A DNA stretch of 64,000 bases from Diphasiastrum complanatum. Taxonomy: Eukaryota > Streptophyta > Lycopodiopsida > Lycopodiales > Lycopodiaceae. The stretch covers positions 64,132,714-64,196,713 of the forward strand of contig CM055094.1 of assembly GCA_029204225.1 (NCBI GenBank), given 5' to 3'. The notes below the pieces were generated by a model. That model was given only the letters and a program-made list of their open reading frames with translations. It did not search any database and was not told the DNA's origin. Made by a program: the position numbers and the translations under genes. This document shows positions 33,850 to 45,110 of this stretch, piece after piece; position 1 is the stretch's first letter, and every line of letters starts with the position of its first letter.

Positions 33850-34625
33850 GTTGGCCATTTGGGAAGTCCCAAATCTCTTCATGTTACATCTCTTCCTTTG
33901 CCTGCACCATATCATTCTTTTGTTTCTTTTTATCCTTTGTCATCCTCGCAGATTCCTATACCTCCACCCTCTCATGTACCTTGTCTAGGTTGTGGACGTT
34001 TATATATGCAAGGTGCGGGCCTTTCCAAACATCAAAATTCCTATACCGCCTTTCAACAACAAGCTTCTCTTTTAGAATCACCCCAAATCCTACATCCTGC
34101 TCCACTTTCTTCTCCCGACATGGGCTCTAAATTCTTGATATTTTGGGCTCCTTCTATCTTGGAGTCCCTCGTCCCTGCCTTTATGCCCGCATTCCGCCTT
34201 GACTTACTCTTTCCATGCTCATTCTTTTTGTGCGGTGCTTCTATTCTAAAAGTTCACCTTTATACTTTAGTCATGCTTCTCGTACATGTGATGTTATCGT
34301 CATTTCTTCTGTTGAGGAAACTTGACAAGGGGATCCCTTAGGTAGTCCTCTCTTTGCTTTGGCACATTATTGTGCATTGTGCTACAACTATAGCTTTTTT
34401 CCTCTATTGCGGATGATACACATATCATAGGGCCTGCTAGTGGAGTCTTTTACAATTTCTCAATTCAACTTTCTTCTATTGGGCTTACAGTGAACAGGTC
34501 TAAGTGCATTGCTTGGTGCCCAAAAGGCCTTCTAGAAGATATCTTCTTACTTGAAGGTTTTGTTACTCCTCAGCTTGGCATTAAGGCATTGGGTTGGAAG
34601 GTTTGTGGATCCCAAGGCAACTCTA
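33850..34625 (+). pseudogene. LINE (non-LTR) reverse transcriptase remnant
   Basis: Across frames: 'VPCLGCGRLYMQGAGLSKHQ' (a C2H2-like finger before RT, near 33975), 'FYSKSSPLYFSHASRT' (34240), 'QGDPLGSPLFALAHYCAL' (34325, the QGDPLGP-F motif), 'SIADDTHIIGPASG' (34395, the A-D-D catalytic site), 'VNRSKCIAWCPKGLLEDI' (34495). The QGDP and ADD motifs are typical of non-LTR RT. Stops and frameshifts make it inactive; no 3' tail or target duplication is seen. Confidence 0.85.
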
Positions 34626-34633
34626 ACCCTAGT

Positions 34634-34657
34634 TAATAAGTGAGAGGGATTTGGCAC
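34634..34657 (+). repeat. TTAATAAGTGAGAGGGATT junction motif
   Basis: The word TTAATAAGTGAGAGGGATT followed by GGCA also opens the GGCGCC-rich repeat at 39524 and, inverted, lies near 50855-50873. Here it lies between the LINE remnant and a gypsy LTR. Confidence 0.7.
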
Positions 34658-34666
34658 CCTGCTGCA

Positions 34667-35342
34667 TGTGTAAGTCCAACCCGATGATCATATAGTTATT
34701 TGATTAATTAGAAATTCAATAAAAGGACTTTAGGTCTTTTTGTGGGACTTTTAATGTCGTAGGGCCTAAATATCAAGCTAGTGAATAACGTTGGGGTTCC
34801 CACCAAATTTCAATTTCAAATTGGTTCTCTCCAATTATTGAATGAGTTCCCACTCTTTTTTAAATTTGAAAAGTTAGGGAGGTAAGAATTGGCCAATAGG
34901 ATTTTGAGGCTAAGGCCCTCCTCTCCACTATAAAGAGGGGCCTACTCGAGTTACAAACCATGTTTCCATATTCATTTCAATACAAGCAGATTGGCTCTCT
35001 TATGAAATGGATTTGTGAATGTCCTTGCTCTCAACTCTATTCCTCCTTCTCTCATGCTTTTGTTATATTGTTAGATCTGAATGTTATTGGGATTGTACTT
35101 TTTATGAGAGAAAAAGGGAGAGAGAGAGAAGCAAGTATCTATGTTATTGTGGATTGTAGTGTTAGTTGATTTAGGGTCAATGGATTTTAGAGTTAATTGT
35201 GGATCGTCCATGCATGCTGGATTTTGATTTATGCTATCGCTCTCATGGGAATGAACCTCCGTGTGATGACTAACTTCATCTCCTTGATGCTTGTATGCTT
35301 GGATCTTGGGTTGAAGATAGAATAGAAAAGAAACCCGCTACA
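34667..35342 (+). repeat. Ty3/gypsy 5' LTR
   Basis: TG...CA borders (TGTGTAAGTCC to AACCCGCTACA). The right border is set by the primer site directly after it. A TATAAAG box at 34929-34935 gives a plausible U3/R layout. The left border is uncertain by a few bases because several TG dinucleotides are present. No 3' LTR copy was found. Confidence 0.65.
34929..34935 (+). promoter_or_regulatory. TATA box of the gypsy LTR
   Basis: TATAAAG within CTCCACTATAAAGAGGGGCC, about 260 bp from the LTR start. Confidence 0.6.
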
Positions 35343-35345
35343 ATT

Positions 35346-35365
35346 TTGGTGCCGTTGCCAAGGAG
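35346..35365 (+). other. Gypsy primer-binding site
   Basis: TTGGTGCCGTTGCCAAGGAG resembles the common plant gypsy site TTGGCGCCGTTGCCGGGGAG, with C-to-T and G-to-A changes. Confidence 0.75.
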
Positions 35366-35869
35366 CTACGCTAATTTCTCATACTGTAGCATGTTTGGAT
35401 GGATGTTAGATTGCATTAGGCATCTTGTTTTGACATGAATAGGGTTAAAAGAGCCTTTGTTCGATTCCCTGTGAATAGGTGTGATTCAGATCTATCTACT
35501 GCTAGGTTGGTGAAGATTAATACCAAAATAGAAGGCCAAAGTGAGTGTTCATCTAGTTGTTGGTAATCTTTTGTGGAAATTGATGCTTTTTGCAAAAATA
35601 TCAGTTCTCTAAGTTGAACCTTTGCCTAAACCTTCGCCAGAGTCTGTGTTAGTCCCACTTACTATTTTTGATAATCAGTGAGTTGGGCGAAGGTTTCCCA
35701 GAGGTTAGTTGTCATATTGTCATATTTTTGTCAAAAAGAATATTTTTTTTGCAAAAAGACCAATATTACTCTTGATTCTTCGCCAGATCTTTCGTCGAGT
35801 TTTTTGAGAATTTTAAATATAGTAAACCATCATTTGTGAGTTCGGCGAATACCAAAGTACAATGGGTTA

Positions 35870-36330
35870 TCTGATTCCATCAGATTTCTCCAGATCTTTT
35901 CTTAATCATGTAGGGTTCATGGCAAAGTTTTTCCACAAGATAAATTTCAGTTATTCCCTATGGCCTTAACTGGAGCTACTCAAGATTGGTTTTATAACCA
36001 AGAGGAAGCAGAACGTCAAGATTGGGAATTGGTTAAAGCTGCTCTCATTACAAGAGTTAAGCACAAAATTTTTATGGAAGATCCCTTTCTCCTTTTAAAT
36101 AAAATTAAAATGGGAAAGCAAGAAGCAGTACGAGATTATATTGAACGGGTTAAACACGTCAGATCTGGTGTTCCCATTGGTTCTTCTGGATATGTCACTT
36201 CATTTATGCAGGAATCCCTAGATGGATTTGCTCGTCATTTTGATATGTTGCCAAAGCTTGGAAATTCTTACAATGGGTTTAATATTTTGATTACAAAATG
36301 TGTCCGTCATTTTGGAATTTTGGAGTTGGC
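35870..36330 (+). pseudogene. Ty3/gypsy gag fragment
   Basis: 'DKFQLFPMALTGATQDWFYN' and 'WELVKAALITRVKHKIF', then 'EAVRDYIERVKHVRSG', match the retrotransposon gag domain. It breaks into AT-rich DNA after about 36330; zinc knuckle and pol are absent. It belongs with the LTR at 34667. Confidence 0.8.
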
Positions 36331-37500
36331 ATGGATTCAAGAATATTCACGATCAAGATTCATAATAATCACGATCAATATTCACGAGTATTTAAAAAAT
36401 ACATGTTTTATCAAGAGAAAGCAAAACCATGCTTCAACAAGAACATAAAATGACATTTCAATCATGGTTTACAATGCAACTAATGAAATCATGAAAGTGA
36501 CCATGGTCATAATACTGTAAAATAACAAATAGGCTAATGTCTGATAACAAATAATAGCCAAAGAGTAATAACTTACGCGAATTGTTCAAAGATATCTAGA
36601 TGACCAAAGTTGTGTCACAATAACTCACATCCAATTTTAAACATATAGTCCTTTTAAGTACATAAGAGAAAAGACTAGATAGATGTCGTGATTGATTAAG
36701 AGTTTGGGGTTATTCTTCCAAGTTTGGCTATTGAATGTTGTTAGTTGCAAAATCCATCAAACAGTAGTGCTTTTTATTAAAAAATATTCTTAGATAGGTC
36801 GAAATCGTTTGAATGTCATATATTATACAACTTTGATCATGAATGCCAATCTGGTTCATCCACTTATGCATATTGGTCTGATCACTCTTCAAGATACTTC
36901 TCTTCGATTATATGTAAAGTAATAATGAACCCAACATATAGTAATTGTTATTTTTATATCTGAATATTTATCATGTCACAATCTCATAATCAAGGAAAAA
37001 TATTAAGATAGTAAATGTTTAATTAGTGCAATCAGTTTTTAAAAGTAATGAAATTTTTTGTTAGTAAGTATTTGTAGTTCAACTAAATATAGATTTTTTA
37101 AAATTAATGATCACAAAAGTAGTAAATTTCACAATGTAATATTTACAATTTCAGGATGCATGTTTATATTTGCAGAAAATGAATATCACAATTTACTATG
37201 TATGAATTGATGAAAGGACTAATAAATTTTACAATTCTCAATTTCACAATTAAATTCACAAAAGTGGTCACAACTTGTAAATACTCACAATATTACAATC
37301 TGTATTTAATCATAAATATTTATGAGAGTAACCACAAATATCATGATTTAGTATTCATTGATTTCATGATTTGATATGATTGATGAAATTCACATTCGAT
37401 ATAAAAATAAATCAAGATTTATTATTTACGATTGAATATTCACAATTTCAATATTTAGAAAAGTCGACAGTTTTTATTCACAATTGCATTATTAAATATG
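36331..37500. other. AT-rich stretch with scattered ATTCACGAT words
   Basis: Low-complexity DNA rich in TTCACAA/ATTCACGA. No gene is recognised; it leads into the minisatellite at 37511. Confidence 0.4.
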
Positions 37501-37510
37501 CCACAATCAA

Positions 37511-37645
37511 AGTATTCACAGTTTCACGATCAGTATTCACAGTTTCACGATCAATATTCATAGTTTCAAATCAATATTCACAGTTTCACGATCCATATTT
37601 ATAGTTTCACGATCTATATTCATGGTATTCACGGTGTCACGACCA
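37511..37645 (+). repeat. 21-bp minisatellite
   Basis: Units of (A/C)(A/G)TATTCACAGTTTCACGATC at 37511, 37532, 37553 (20 bp), 37573, 37594 and a diverged one at 37615. The first two are identical. Confidence 0.85.
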
Positions 37646-37779
37646 AAATTCAGAATATTCACACATCAATCCATCAACTCCTCATTCAATCTTCAAAAAG
37701 GTCAAACACAACGCAGACAAAGAAAAGAGATTGAGGATGGTGAGTAGTAGCAGCAGTAGAGAAGAGAATAAAAAACTTA

Positions 37780-39420
37780 TCTAAAGTAGAGAGCACAAGC
37801 CAAAAATATTAAGAATGAACTTGGTTTTGCTTGCAACATCTTTTTGTAGCTTAATAAACTTCGGAGCATGCTTCGGCTTGTGATCGTTTTGGCTGGAATG
37901 AGATGTCTCTGGTAAAAAATTGACTAAAACTGAGTCATTAGTAGTGTCTGCAATTTTCGTCAATTCTCTTGGCTTTGGAGTATTCTAGATTTTTGTAATG
38001 TAAAGTGCCAAGCACCAAGAAATTATTTTCCAGGTTCGTTGTACATCTCGCGGTGCCCTCGGGAGTCAATCAGGTCCCAGATATTACACACAACATTAAC
38101 CAGATTTTACAACTATATCTCGTTTATGCCATGGCAAGTACTATGCTTCCATGCTTTTATGGCAAATTTTTATGCCCATTATGTTGTGCACGCCATCCTT
38201 CAACCTTATATAATTATGATGCTATTCAAATCCAATTTCCCCCTCTTTTTTCTCAAGGCAACCATGCTTCACGAGCACCCCACAAAACTATTTAATATGC
38301 CAAATGATCTAGCAGGCCTTCTCTCTCACAAAGCTGCTGCGTGGAATCGCGATAGCTTCAGGAGAGATTTTTGAAGCAAAACCGCATCAGAACGAGTGAT
38401 TTAAAAGCCCAGAATCACTGTTTTAGGGCTGATAAATGGATTGGTATGGTTAGATGCAATAGATGATATTTTTTTTTTTCTTTTTTAAAGCATTTTCTTG
38501 CGTGGCCCTGCGCCTGGTGCACACATCCATACTGTGGTGTTTAATGGATTATTAGCAATGCAAACTAGAAGCCTGTGTTCATTCATTGTCTGCACGGAAA
38601 CCACGAAGTCTCACAAGGTTTACATGCCAGATTATCCCAATAGTCCTCACTTTTGCACCGAGGCCTTTGTCTCTTTACATTATGTTGTGGAGCTTCTTCA
38701 ACATCGGTCTGATCTCGAAGGCCGCCTTCGTAAACAAACGCGAACCTATCGGTGCCAATCTTCTCACTAAAATTGTTGGTGGCGGTTTGTATCTCTTCAT
38801 GCCAAAATTTCTGCAGGATCCCGAAGGTGTATTATGAGGATTGTCTCTCCGCAATACATTTTTGGAGGCGAATTTGCCACAGAAGAAGCCGGAGTAGCAG
38901 CATTGCACACCCAGCAGCAACTTCCAATCCAATAATCCAACTTATATTACTTTTCTTATTTCCATTATTTGGAAGAATGGATTGTGTAGTTGAGGAGTGC
39001 ACTCATGGAAAGAAATTCTAGACGAGGTTTGGAAAACTCTAGCCATTGAAGAAAGGCCCATATTGTAGCGAGCAGTAGCTGGTTGATCCATCGAAAGATA
39101 ACCCCAAGCAGGCACAATCGCTTATGCAGTCTTATCATTTTTTGGCTTAGGAGCTGAACATTTACTTTTCATCTCTTTTATTTCAGAGCAATCCAAGTCC
39201 GCGATCATGGTCGACAGCAGTAGTTTTGCCAAATTCTTTCCAGGCCCTCTTCACATCAAGTCCATGGCCTTTTATCTGTTTATCAACTCGAAGTCATTTA
39301 TCTTTCTCCATTGACACTCCCTCTCTACTTTCACAGTCCTCCTGTGTTTTCTCCTACGGTTTCACTTCCATATTGACTGGCAAGATTGAAAGTAATCTGT
39401 GCATATTTTTTCAGGTCGTG
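37780..39420 (-). pseudogene. S-domain (G-type lectin-like) receptor kinase pseudogene
   Basis: Minus strand, in order: 'ACLGLSFDGSTSYCSLQYG' (PAN/apple-like Cys-rich part, about 39045-39105), a hydrophobic transmembrane segment 'IIGLEVAAGCAMLLRLLLWQ' (about 38880-38935), kinase N-lobe 'EEIQTATNNFSEKIG' with the glycine loop decayed to 'TDRFAFVYEG' (about 38740-38810), then 'VNLVRLRGF' and 'ADNEHRLLV' near 38560-38620, and a C-terminal tail 'TPKPRELTKIADTTNDSVLV' (37915-37975). The segments follow the order of plant S-receptor kinases (membrane proteins of surface recognition and defence signalling). Many frameshifts, a missing catalytic loop and stops show it is dead. Base composition is less AT-rich than its surroundings, as for a former gene. 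Confidence 0.72.
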
Positions 39421-39522
39421 TGAGGTCACGCGAACAGATTTTCTAGAGGCGACCTGACTTTGTGATTGTTGGAGGGTTTGCTCATATGGAGGCAACCCGA
39501 ATTAGATTATTCATTTATTAGC

Positions 39523-39806
39523 AGTTAATAAGTGAGAGGGATTGGCAACGGGACGCCGCGCTCCCCAGGGTCGTCGCCCGCTTGTGGCGCCGGATGAGTT
39601 CGTGAGTGGTGCCGACACCGCGCTTAGAAAACATTATGTCCCCGAATAGAGTGGCTCGGCGAGGTGCCGGGATGGACCCGGCCAAGGGCCCAAGTCACGT
39701 GGCGCCGGACGTTAAGGGAGTAGCAGTGGAACGGATTCGGGAAGTCCCGAGTTGCCGAGGCATATGGTGGAAAGGCAGCTCGCGAACGGCGCCTAGATAG
39801 ATTCGG
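39523..39806 (+). repeat. GGCGCC-rich repeat, copy 1
   Basis: From AGTTAATAAGTGAGAGGGATTGG to GCGAACGGCGCCTAG. It matches, inverted, the sequence at 46320-46507 plus 50770-50880. Both copies can encode 'KGPSHVAPDVKGVA'-like peptides, but copy-specific shifts follow. The family is unassigned; it may be an LTR or internal piece of a GC-rich gypsy element. Confidence 0.75.
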
Positions 39807-40773
39807 GAAAACATCTGAAGGTGGCGCGTGTGGCAATGATCGACTACCTTGAAAAAGAGGAGGTCATGGGCGGGAAAAATGCGGCGGTGTTAAGGGAAAA
39901 CATGTCATGGGGATGTAAAAGAAGAGTAGTAGAGGGTGTGGTGCCTAGACATAGTAGGTTAGATCAATCTTAGCCATTGATACACAAATCTCATTCATTC
40001 TGAAGACGAAGTCCACACAAATTTGTTCAACTATGCAGACTAGAGAGGAGTCCCCAATCGTTGACTTGTTACTCGAATTTTGAAATTCGAGTTTGATATG
40101 TGTGTATCATTGAGGTCCGAATCTAATCAAAGATAGGAGCAACTTGATTGTCATCAAGCTTTATGCTTCGTGTATGACTTGATGATTGTATTCAAGGACA
40201 ACTCGAGTAATTGTTGATGACCTTGTCGAAGACTCGAATAATTGTCAGCGGGCTGAGAGAATTTGTATATGAATGATTTTGCTTTGAGGAGTCTCGCATA
40301 TCCGTCGAATCGACGTTGTGATAAACTTTTGAAGATTTTTATCTTCTTGTGAATGTATTTTTATCTTTCAGATGGAGATTCACAAATGAAAAAAGTATTG
40401 AATGCACATACTTCCTCGTCTTGTAGTAGGTCTACGGACGACAAAGCAACATATTAGCAAAAGTGCTAATCCGCCATATCATCCGGCATTCCTTGATGTC
40501 TGGGTAATCCAATTTTAGGGTGGGCAGGCTGTTAAAAAAAGAGAGAATTTTTTCCAAGGCCCCTGCCGGCGTCTCTGGATTTAGCCACATTACTATCCAC
40601 TGCCAGGGCCCGGTTCAAAAATATTAACTCGATTCCTTTTCGATGCACGATGGTGCACATTGCGCCCTTGACACAAGATTGCCCCATCTCTTAGGATCGA
40701 CTAACCCATTCGCCGATGATCAGGAACTGATTAAGAACGACAACCGGATTGGGACCTAGTGCCGGAGTGCGGC
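39807..40773. other. Mixed spacer, unclassified
   Basis: No clear coding match. Repeated CAACTCGAGTAATTG-type words near 40195-40250. It runs up to the target duplication of the solo LTR at 40774. Confidence 0.35.
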
Positions 40774-40778
40774 CGCGG

Positions 40779-40984
40779 TGTTGTAAAGCTACCTTTACAA
40801 GCTTTACTTCCGGCGCCAGCTATGTCCTCGACGCCAGCAGCGCCCCTGCTGCTCTCGGCGCCAACGGCGCCGGCGCCGCTCTGTTGTAAAGCTACCTTTA
40901 CAAGCTTTACTTCCGGCGCCATCTATGTCCCCGGCGCCAGCACCGCCCCTACTGCTCCCGGCACCACTATGACCAGAATCCAGC
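40779..40984 (+). repeat. 103-bp tandem repeat with hairpin at the LTR start
   Basis: Two units, 40779-40881 and 40882-40984, each opening TGTTGTAAAGCTACCTTTAC. TTGTAAAG-CTAC-CTTTACAA forms a perfect 8-bp stem. GGCGCC sites follow in each unit. It duplicates the extreme 5' end of the LTR (U3). Confidence 0.9.
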
Positions 40985-41731
40985 CGGCGCCAAGTCCCTA
41001 TGGCTGAAAACCTTTGATCGGTTCTAGCGGAGTCCAGAGAGCTCAGATCGATGTGCAATCACCTCACACGATCTAGGCATGATTAAAGGAAGCCTGGGGA
41101 TCAATAAAATCTAGAGAGAGAAAATGAATTTCTAGAAAGAGAAAATCCTAGAGAGAGAAAAACGTGCTTTACCAGCTTGGGTGGAGTGCTTGGTATGAGG
41201 GGGGGTGCTGAATCACACCAATACTATAGGGGAGTGCGGGTTGCGACTCAGGGCGAGCTCCAACCAAGTCTCAGCCTCCCTTGCTGGAATGTTGTCATGG
41301 CTCTCGCCTTGGCATGCTAGCGCCCTGGAGACTAGGGTCGGTCACACACTTGAAATGTAACCTTCTCAGATTTATCAATAAAGTGGGATTTTCCTCAAAC
41401 TGACTCTGATTACCTTCTAGGTTTCAGTGTTCGGTAAAAGCGCCAGTTGTAAGGCCGCTTTCAAAATTTTTAACTTGGCACATAGCTGAGGGTCGTATCC
41501 CGGGACGCCAGCGGTATGCCGTCGGGACCATTCGGTCCGTGGCGCCAGCGGTATGCTGTCGGGACCATTTTGTCCAGGAACTGGTTGTTTCCATATCTGT
41601 CGTGGCTTGTGGTTCTGAGTGTTCCTTGCATGAACGTGAATGGGTTAAGCTCTTGGGGAACGGGCTCTAATCTGTTGGCTGAGTTGGATGACTTGCTTGG
41701 GTGGATGTTACCTGTTTATGGCTGACCAGTC

Positions 41732-42010
41732 TGGCGTGGCGCCAGGTTGGCTTCCAGCGCTCGTGACGAAGCTTTCAGTTGGTTAAGTCTGATGTAAGTC
41801 AGACCGCTTGCTTGGAATGGATGTTACTCGTTTGTAACGAAGCTTCGAGTTGGTTAAGTTTGATGTATGTCGGGCGGCTTGCTTGGAGGGAAGTCACCCA
41901 CATCGGGACCCCCGATCTGGCATGGCGCCAGGTTGGATCTCAATGTTGGTTTTCGGAACTTCAAGTTGGTTAAGTCTGATCGTTGTTGGCGAGTTGGCTG
42001 CTTGTATGTC
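41732..42010 (+). repeat. Internal degenerate repeats of the solo LTR
   Basis: ACGAAGCTT...GTTGGTTAAG(T)..TGATGTA units at 41766 and 41837 (period 71), a partial third near 41957, and TGGCGTGGCGCCAGGTTGG at 41733 and 41919. Confidence 0.75.
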
Positions 42011-42095
42011 AAGTGGGTTTGGATGGCAAGAGTTGAAGGCTGGGAAGCTAAGTCGTGGTTCTCGGCTCCCTTTGGGATGCCTGCGCTACACGCGG

Positions 42096-42870
42096 TCACG
42101 GACCCCCGCTGAGCGTTCACTAGCGCCAGGCTGCGGACACCTACGTCGACAGCAGCCTAAGATCCGGCGCTGGCGGGACATGTAGCTGGTGCCGATGCGC
42201 ATCCTAGATGAGGGAGGTGCCGGTGCAGCGTTGGTAGAGCTTGGAACTCCCGCGCTAGGGGTACCGAGATGGGACCTGGCATCGGAGAGTGGCCATGGCC
42301 ACCGGAGGGCGGTGTGGTGGGGATGAGCACCTGAGTCACCTAGAGAGGCACTCGCCCCAGAAGGTACTTGGCGTCAGCATCCATCCAGGAGGATCAAGCA
42401 TCAATGACCGCGGTGCTCGGGAATCCGGAGCTCGGCAGGCAAAACTTCCAGATTGACCATAGGGACGGGCAACCGGGATGTGGGCTCCAGCGGTTCCTAG
42501 CGTGGTTCGATTGCGCTAGAGCCAGGGCGACGGTTCTCTAGCTGCATAGGCACCAGGTCTCCCAACGGCGGTTCTTGGAGCATGATGGTTGGAGCTCGTG
42601 TCAGAAATAGTGAGCACTTTCTTTTCGTCCTTTGGGATCTCGGAAAATGAAAATATCCCGAAGGACAAAAAGATCTCGAAGGCAGAACCGAACATCGAAC
42701 GAAGGTCAGACACATCCCTGCAACCAAATGACAAAAACACACTGGAGGAAAAGATGACAAACCGAAAGAAAACAATTCGAGTTGACAGTTGTCAGCTCAA
42801 CGAGCGTGGAGTCTTGTACTATCATGCTCAGCCGCCAGAAACGACATTGACAGAGGATAGCTAACTAATT
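42096..42870. other. GC-rich segment, no gene assigned
   Basis: Markedly GC-rich up to about 42560, with many CCGGCG/GGCGCC words; it is the continuation of the sequence left of the solo LTR (40740-40778). No frame gives a recognisable domain. Confidence 0.4.
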
Positions 42871-42879
42871 GATTAGCAT

Positions 42880-43070
42880 AAACTTGTCTTGTAACTCACT
42901 GATAAATCGTTTTGAAAACTTCACGTAGTGGATATATACAAAATTGATTACCACAAGTGTGGATAGTAGAGAGGTCAGCTGTGCATGAAAGTCTACCAAC
43001 AAACAGAACACAATGTCTTCTATTAGGAGAGCATCAGGTCGCCATCGAGCGAGACACTGAATGACTCACT
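42880..43070 (-). repeat. Inverted partner of the 16.75-kb LTR-like sequence
   Basis: The minus strand shares with plus 16750-16990: CAGTGTCTCGCTCG-TGGCG, TGTTCTG-TTGTTGG-AGACTTTCATGCACA and the tail TGTTGATTAG-like words. The family is otherwise unassigned. Confidence 0.65.
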
Positions 43071-43239
43071 CAAAATACAAAACACAGAATACAATTACTC
43101 TCTTCCTCTCCATCTCATTATTCGCGTCATTTCATTGCTTGAATCTTTTATAATCAAAGGTCTGTAGTCGCTTGTTTAAGATCCTGCAATCAAATTTCCG
43201 CAAAAGATAAACATAATTCTCTTGCACTCGGGTAGCATC

Positions 43240-43943
43240 TGTGAAAGATTCAAGTAGTTTGATCATATTTGCTACATTTTCATATTTGGCATATTGAGGC
43301 CAACTTTGTTTTTAGACTTAGAGATTGACTTTTCAAACTTCATTAGTCTAAATGTCATTTGAATAAACACTTTTTGAAAGTGTGGGAAAGTTAGAAGGCG
43401 AGTTTGAGTAGATTCAGATTTGAATGTTGGGTACTTTGAATCTAGACCCAGAAATAGTAGGGTTAGCATTTTGGAGGGAAAGCCAAGTGACCAAATAGGT
43501 TTTGGACCTGCTATAAAAGTAGAAAGCTCATGGAGAGACACATTTTCTCTTTTCTCTATCTCATTTCATGCTTATACATGGTTCTCTTAGGTTCTATTAT
43601 CCATTGGTGCACTATACTTGTAATTGCAGACAATTCTATGTGTAGAATGATCTATATTTGCTATTTTTGGATCCACAGGGGTGAAATATAGTAGCTTGCT
43701 GATTTTGTATGGACAACAACAATACTTTATCATTTGTTTCATGTTTGATCAAGTTGTATTAGATTTTGCATCTCATTTTGTGTGTAGATGCTGATTTTTC
43801 TACATTGGTGAGATTGGTAGAGTATTTCTCTTTGTAACACAAGATCTTTCAAGTGGATTGGATCATAATGATATCAAGTCTTTTGTAGATCAAAACCCTA
43901 TATAAGTTTACAAACTTGATCAATTTTGATTTTTGATTTCACA
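43240..43943 (+). repeat. Copia-type LTR (704 bp)
   Basis: Inverted ends TGTGAAA / TTTCACA, with an inner block (ATTTGGCATATTGAGGCCAAC) close to the minus-strand LTR at 62406-63030. The expected primer site does not follow; a different LTR begins at about 43950. Flanking 5-mers do not match. Confidence 0.6.
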
Positions 43944-43949
43944 TACTGG

Positions 43950-45110
43950 ATTTGGCCGATTCTGACGAATCCCCAAGAGACTCGGACATAGCATTTCAAG
44001 AGCACCTCTCACCTTAGACCGAGGAGGTCTCTGAGAAGACGAGACTAATGAAGACTGAGAGCCGAGTATGAGAGCTGAGAAATACTAGCTAGGAAAGACA
44101 TGCAAGAACTGTGTAAGCCTCATGGTGAATCCCGGAAGATGGAATGACCATGTAGGAACTAGTATTTCTAGGCAAATGTAGTAAATGCAAGTAGACCCCT
44201 CTTAAAGAAAATAGAGTGAGCTACCTTTTGATGGAGACCTCTAGTGGAGAGCAATATTCCACTTGTAATTTGTGAAATATGGAAATTCCACTAGGATGCC
44301 ACCTAAGGAGCTCTCTTGCTTATTTAAGAGACTCCCTCTTTGTGAAGAGGAGCTTTTTGCATTGTATCTACTCCATGCTTAATAAAAAGATTTTTCATGA
44401 GTTTGATGCTACACTAAGATCCTTGATCATGATGGTTCTCTTGAGTGATGCCCCTATGATCATGCCCTTCCATTCATATTGTGTGTGGTTGTGGATTTAG
44501 AGTGGATTAGTTTTCTTGCTTTCCTAGTTGTGGATTAGATTTCTTGTTTTCTTGTGGATTAATGTAGGAGCCAGCATTCAAGTAAACTAAATAGACTGGA
44601 TCTGTGGTGTGATTCTTGCATATCTTTGTACAATCCAGTTCTTGATGTTCTTGGGATGTCCAAGAATCAATAGACTAGTTGGTTTCTTGATTCTTGGACT
44701 TCTAACATGCTGTAGTTTAGCTTTGTTTCTTGTTTTTGTCAAGTTATGCAAGGTAGCTCAGTGTTAATGTAGTGTAGGCTCTGATTTCAGTTCATTTTAA
44801 GAGTAGGTAGTTGTAGAATCTGTAGAACGTTCATTGGTTTGCATGCTGATCTGTGAATGAGCGTTCTTGGCTTGCATCCATGTAGAATGTAAGTGCGTTC
44901 AAGAGCGACGTCCCTGAGTTGTCCTCTGACAGGCAGGACAAAAGAAACATACTACAACGAAACTTTGTTTTCTTATGCCTGGGTTGGCATCGTAAAATCA
45001 ATCAAGAAACCATCTAATGACTGCCATGAAGCCTGATAACAGGCATAAACGGTTCTATAAGCAAGATGCAGAAAAGTAAACAATAGGTCCTCTGGAGCAA
45101 GGCATCTATC
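43950..45110 (+). repeat. 1.15-kb LTR, copy A
   Basis: Matches the reverse complement of 54735-55905 over its whole length at high identity with small indels. Contains a TATTTAAG box at 44321-44328 and a possible primer site (TGATAACAGGC, about 45030). The features are LTR-like; no second copy in the same orientation exists here. Confidence 0.82.
44321..44328 (+). promoter_or_regulatory. TATA-type box in LTR copy A
   Basis: TATTTAAG within GCTTATTTAAGAGACTC; conserved exactly in the inverted copy at 55531-55538, supporting a promoter role. Confidence 0.55.

Larger units (their letters stand above)
40779..42090 (+). mobile_element. Gypsy solo LTR (1.3 kb)
   Basis: TGTTGTAAAGC... to ...CTGCGCTACA, flanked by perfect 5-bp duplications CGCGG (40774-40778, 42091-42095). 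It shares a start, the middle block (GTGCTTTACCAG, GAATCACACCAA, CAGTCTATG-like U5) and the end (CCCTTTG...ACA) with the LTRs of E7, so it is the same gypsy family. No primer site follows, consistent with LTR-LTR recombination. Confidence 0.88.

Noticed and set aside
33813-34130. Plus-strand 105-codon hydrophobic frame
   Set aside because: It is an alternative frame of the LINE remnant; the informative reading is in the other frames.
37507-37645. Possible CRISPR-like array
   Set aside because: Units are contiguous with no spacers, and the context is a plant genome; it is a minisatellite.
38005-38374. Two overlapping plus-strand frames near 38.0-38.4 kb
   Set aside because: They lie opposite the receptor-kinase pseudogene and show no domain; treated as shadows.
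40731-41058. Ala/Gly-rich frames on both strands
   Set aside because: Produced by the GC-rich 103-bp tandem repeat at the head of the solo LTR.
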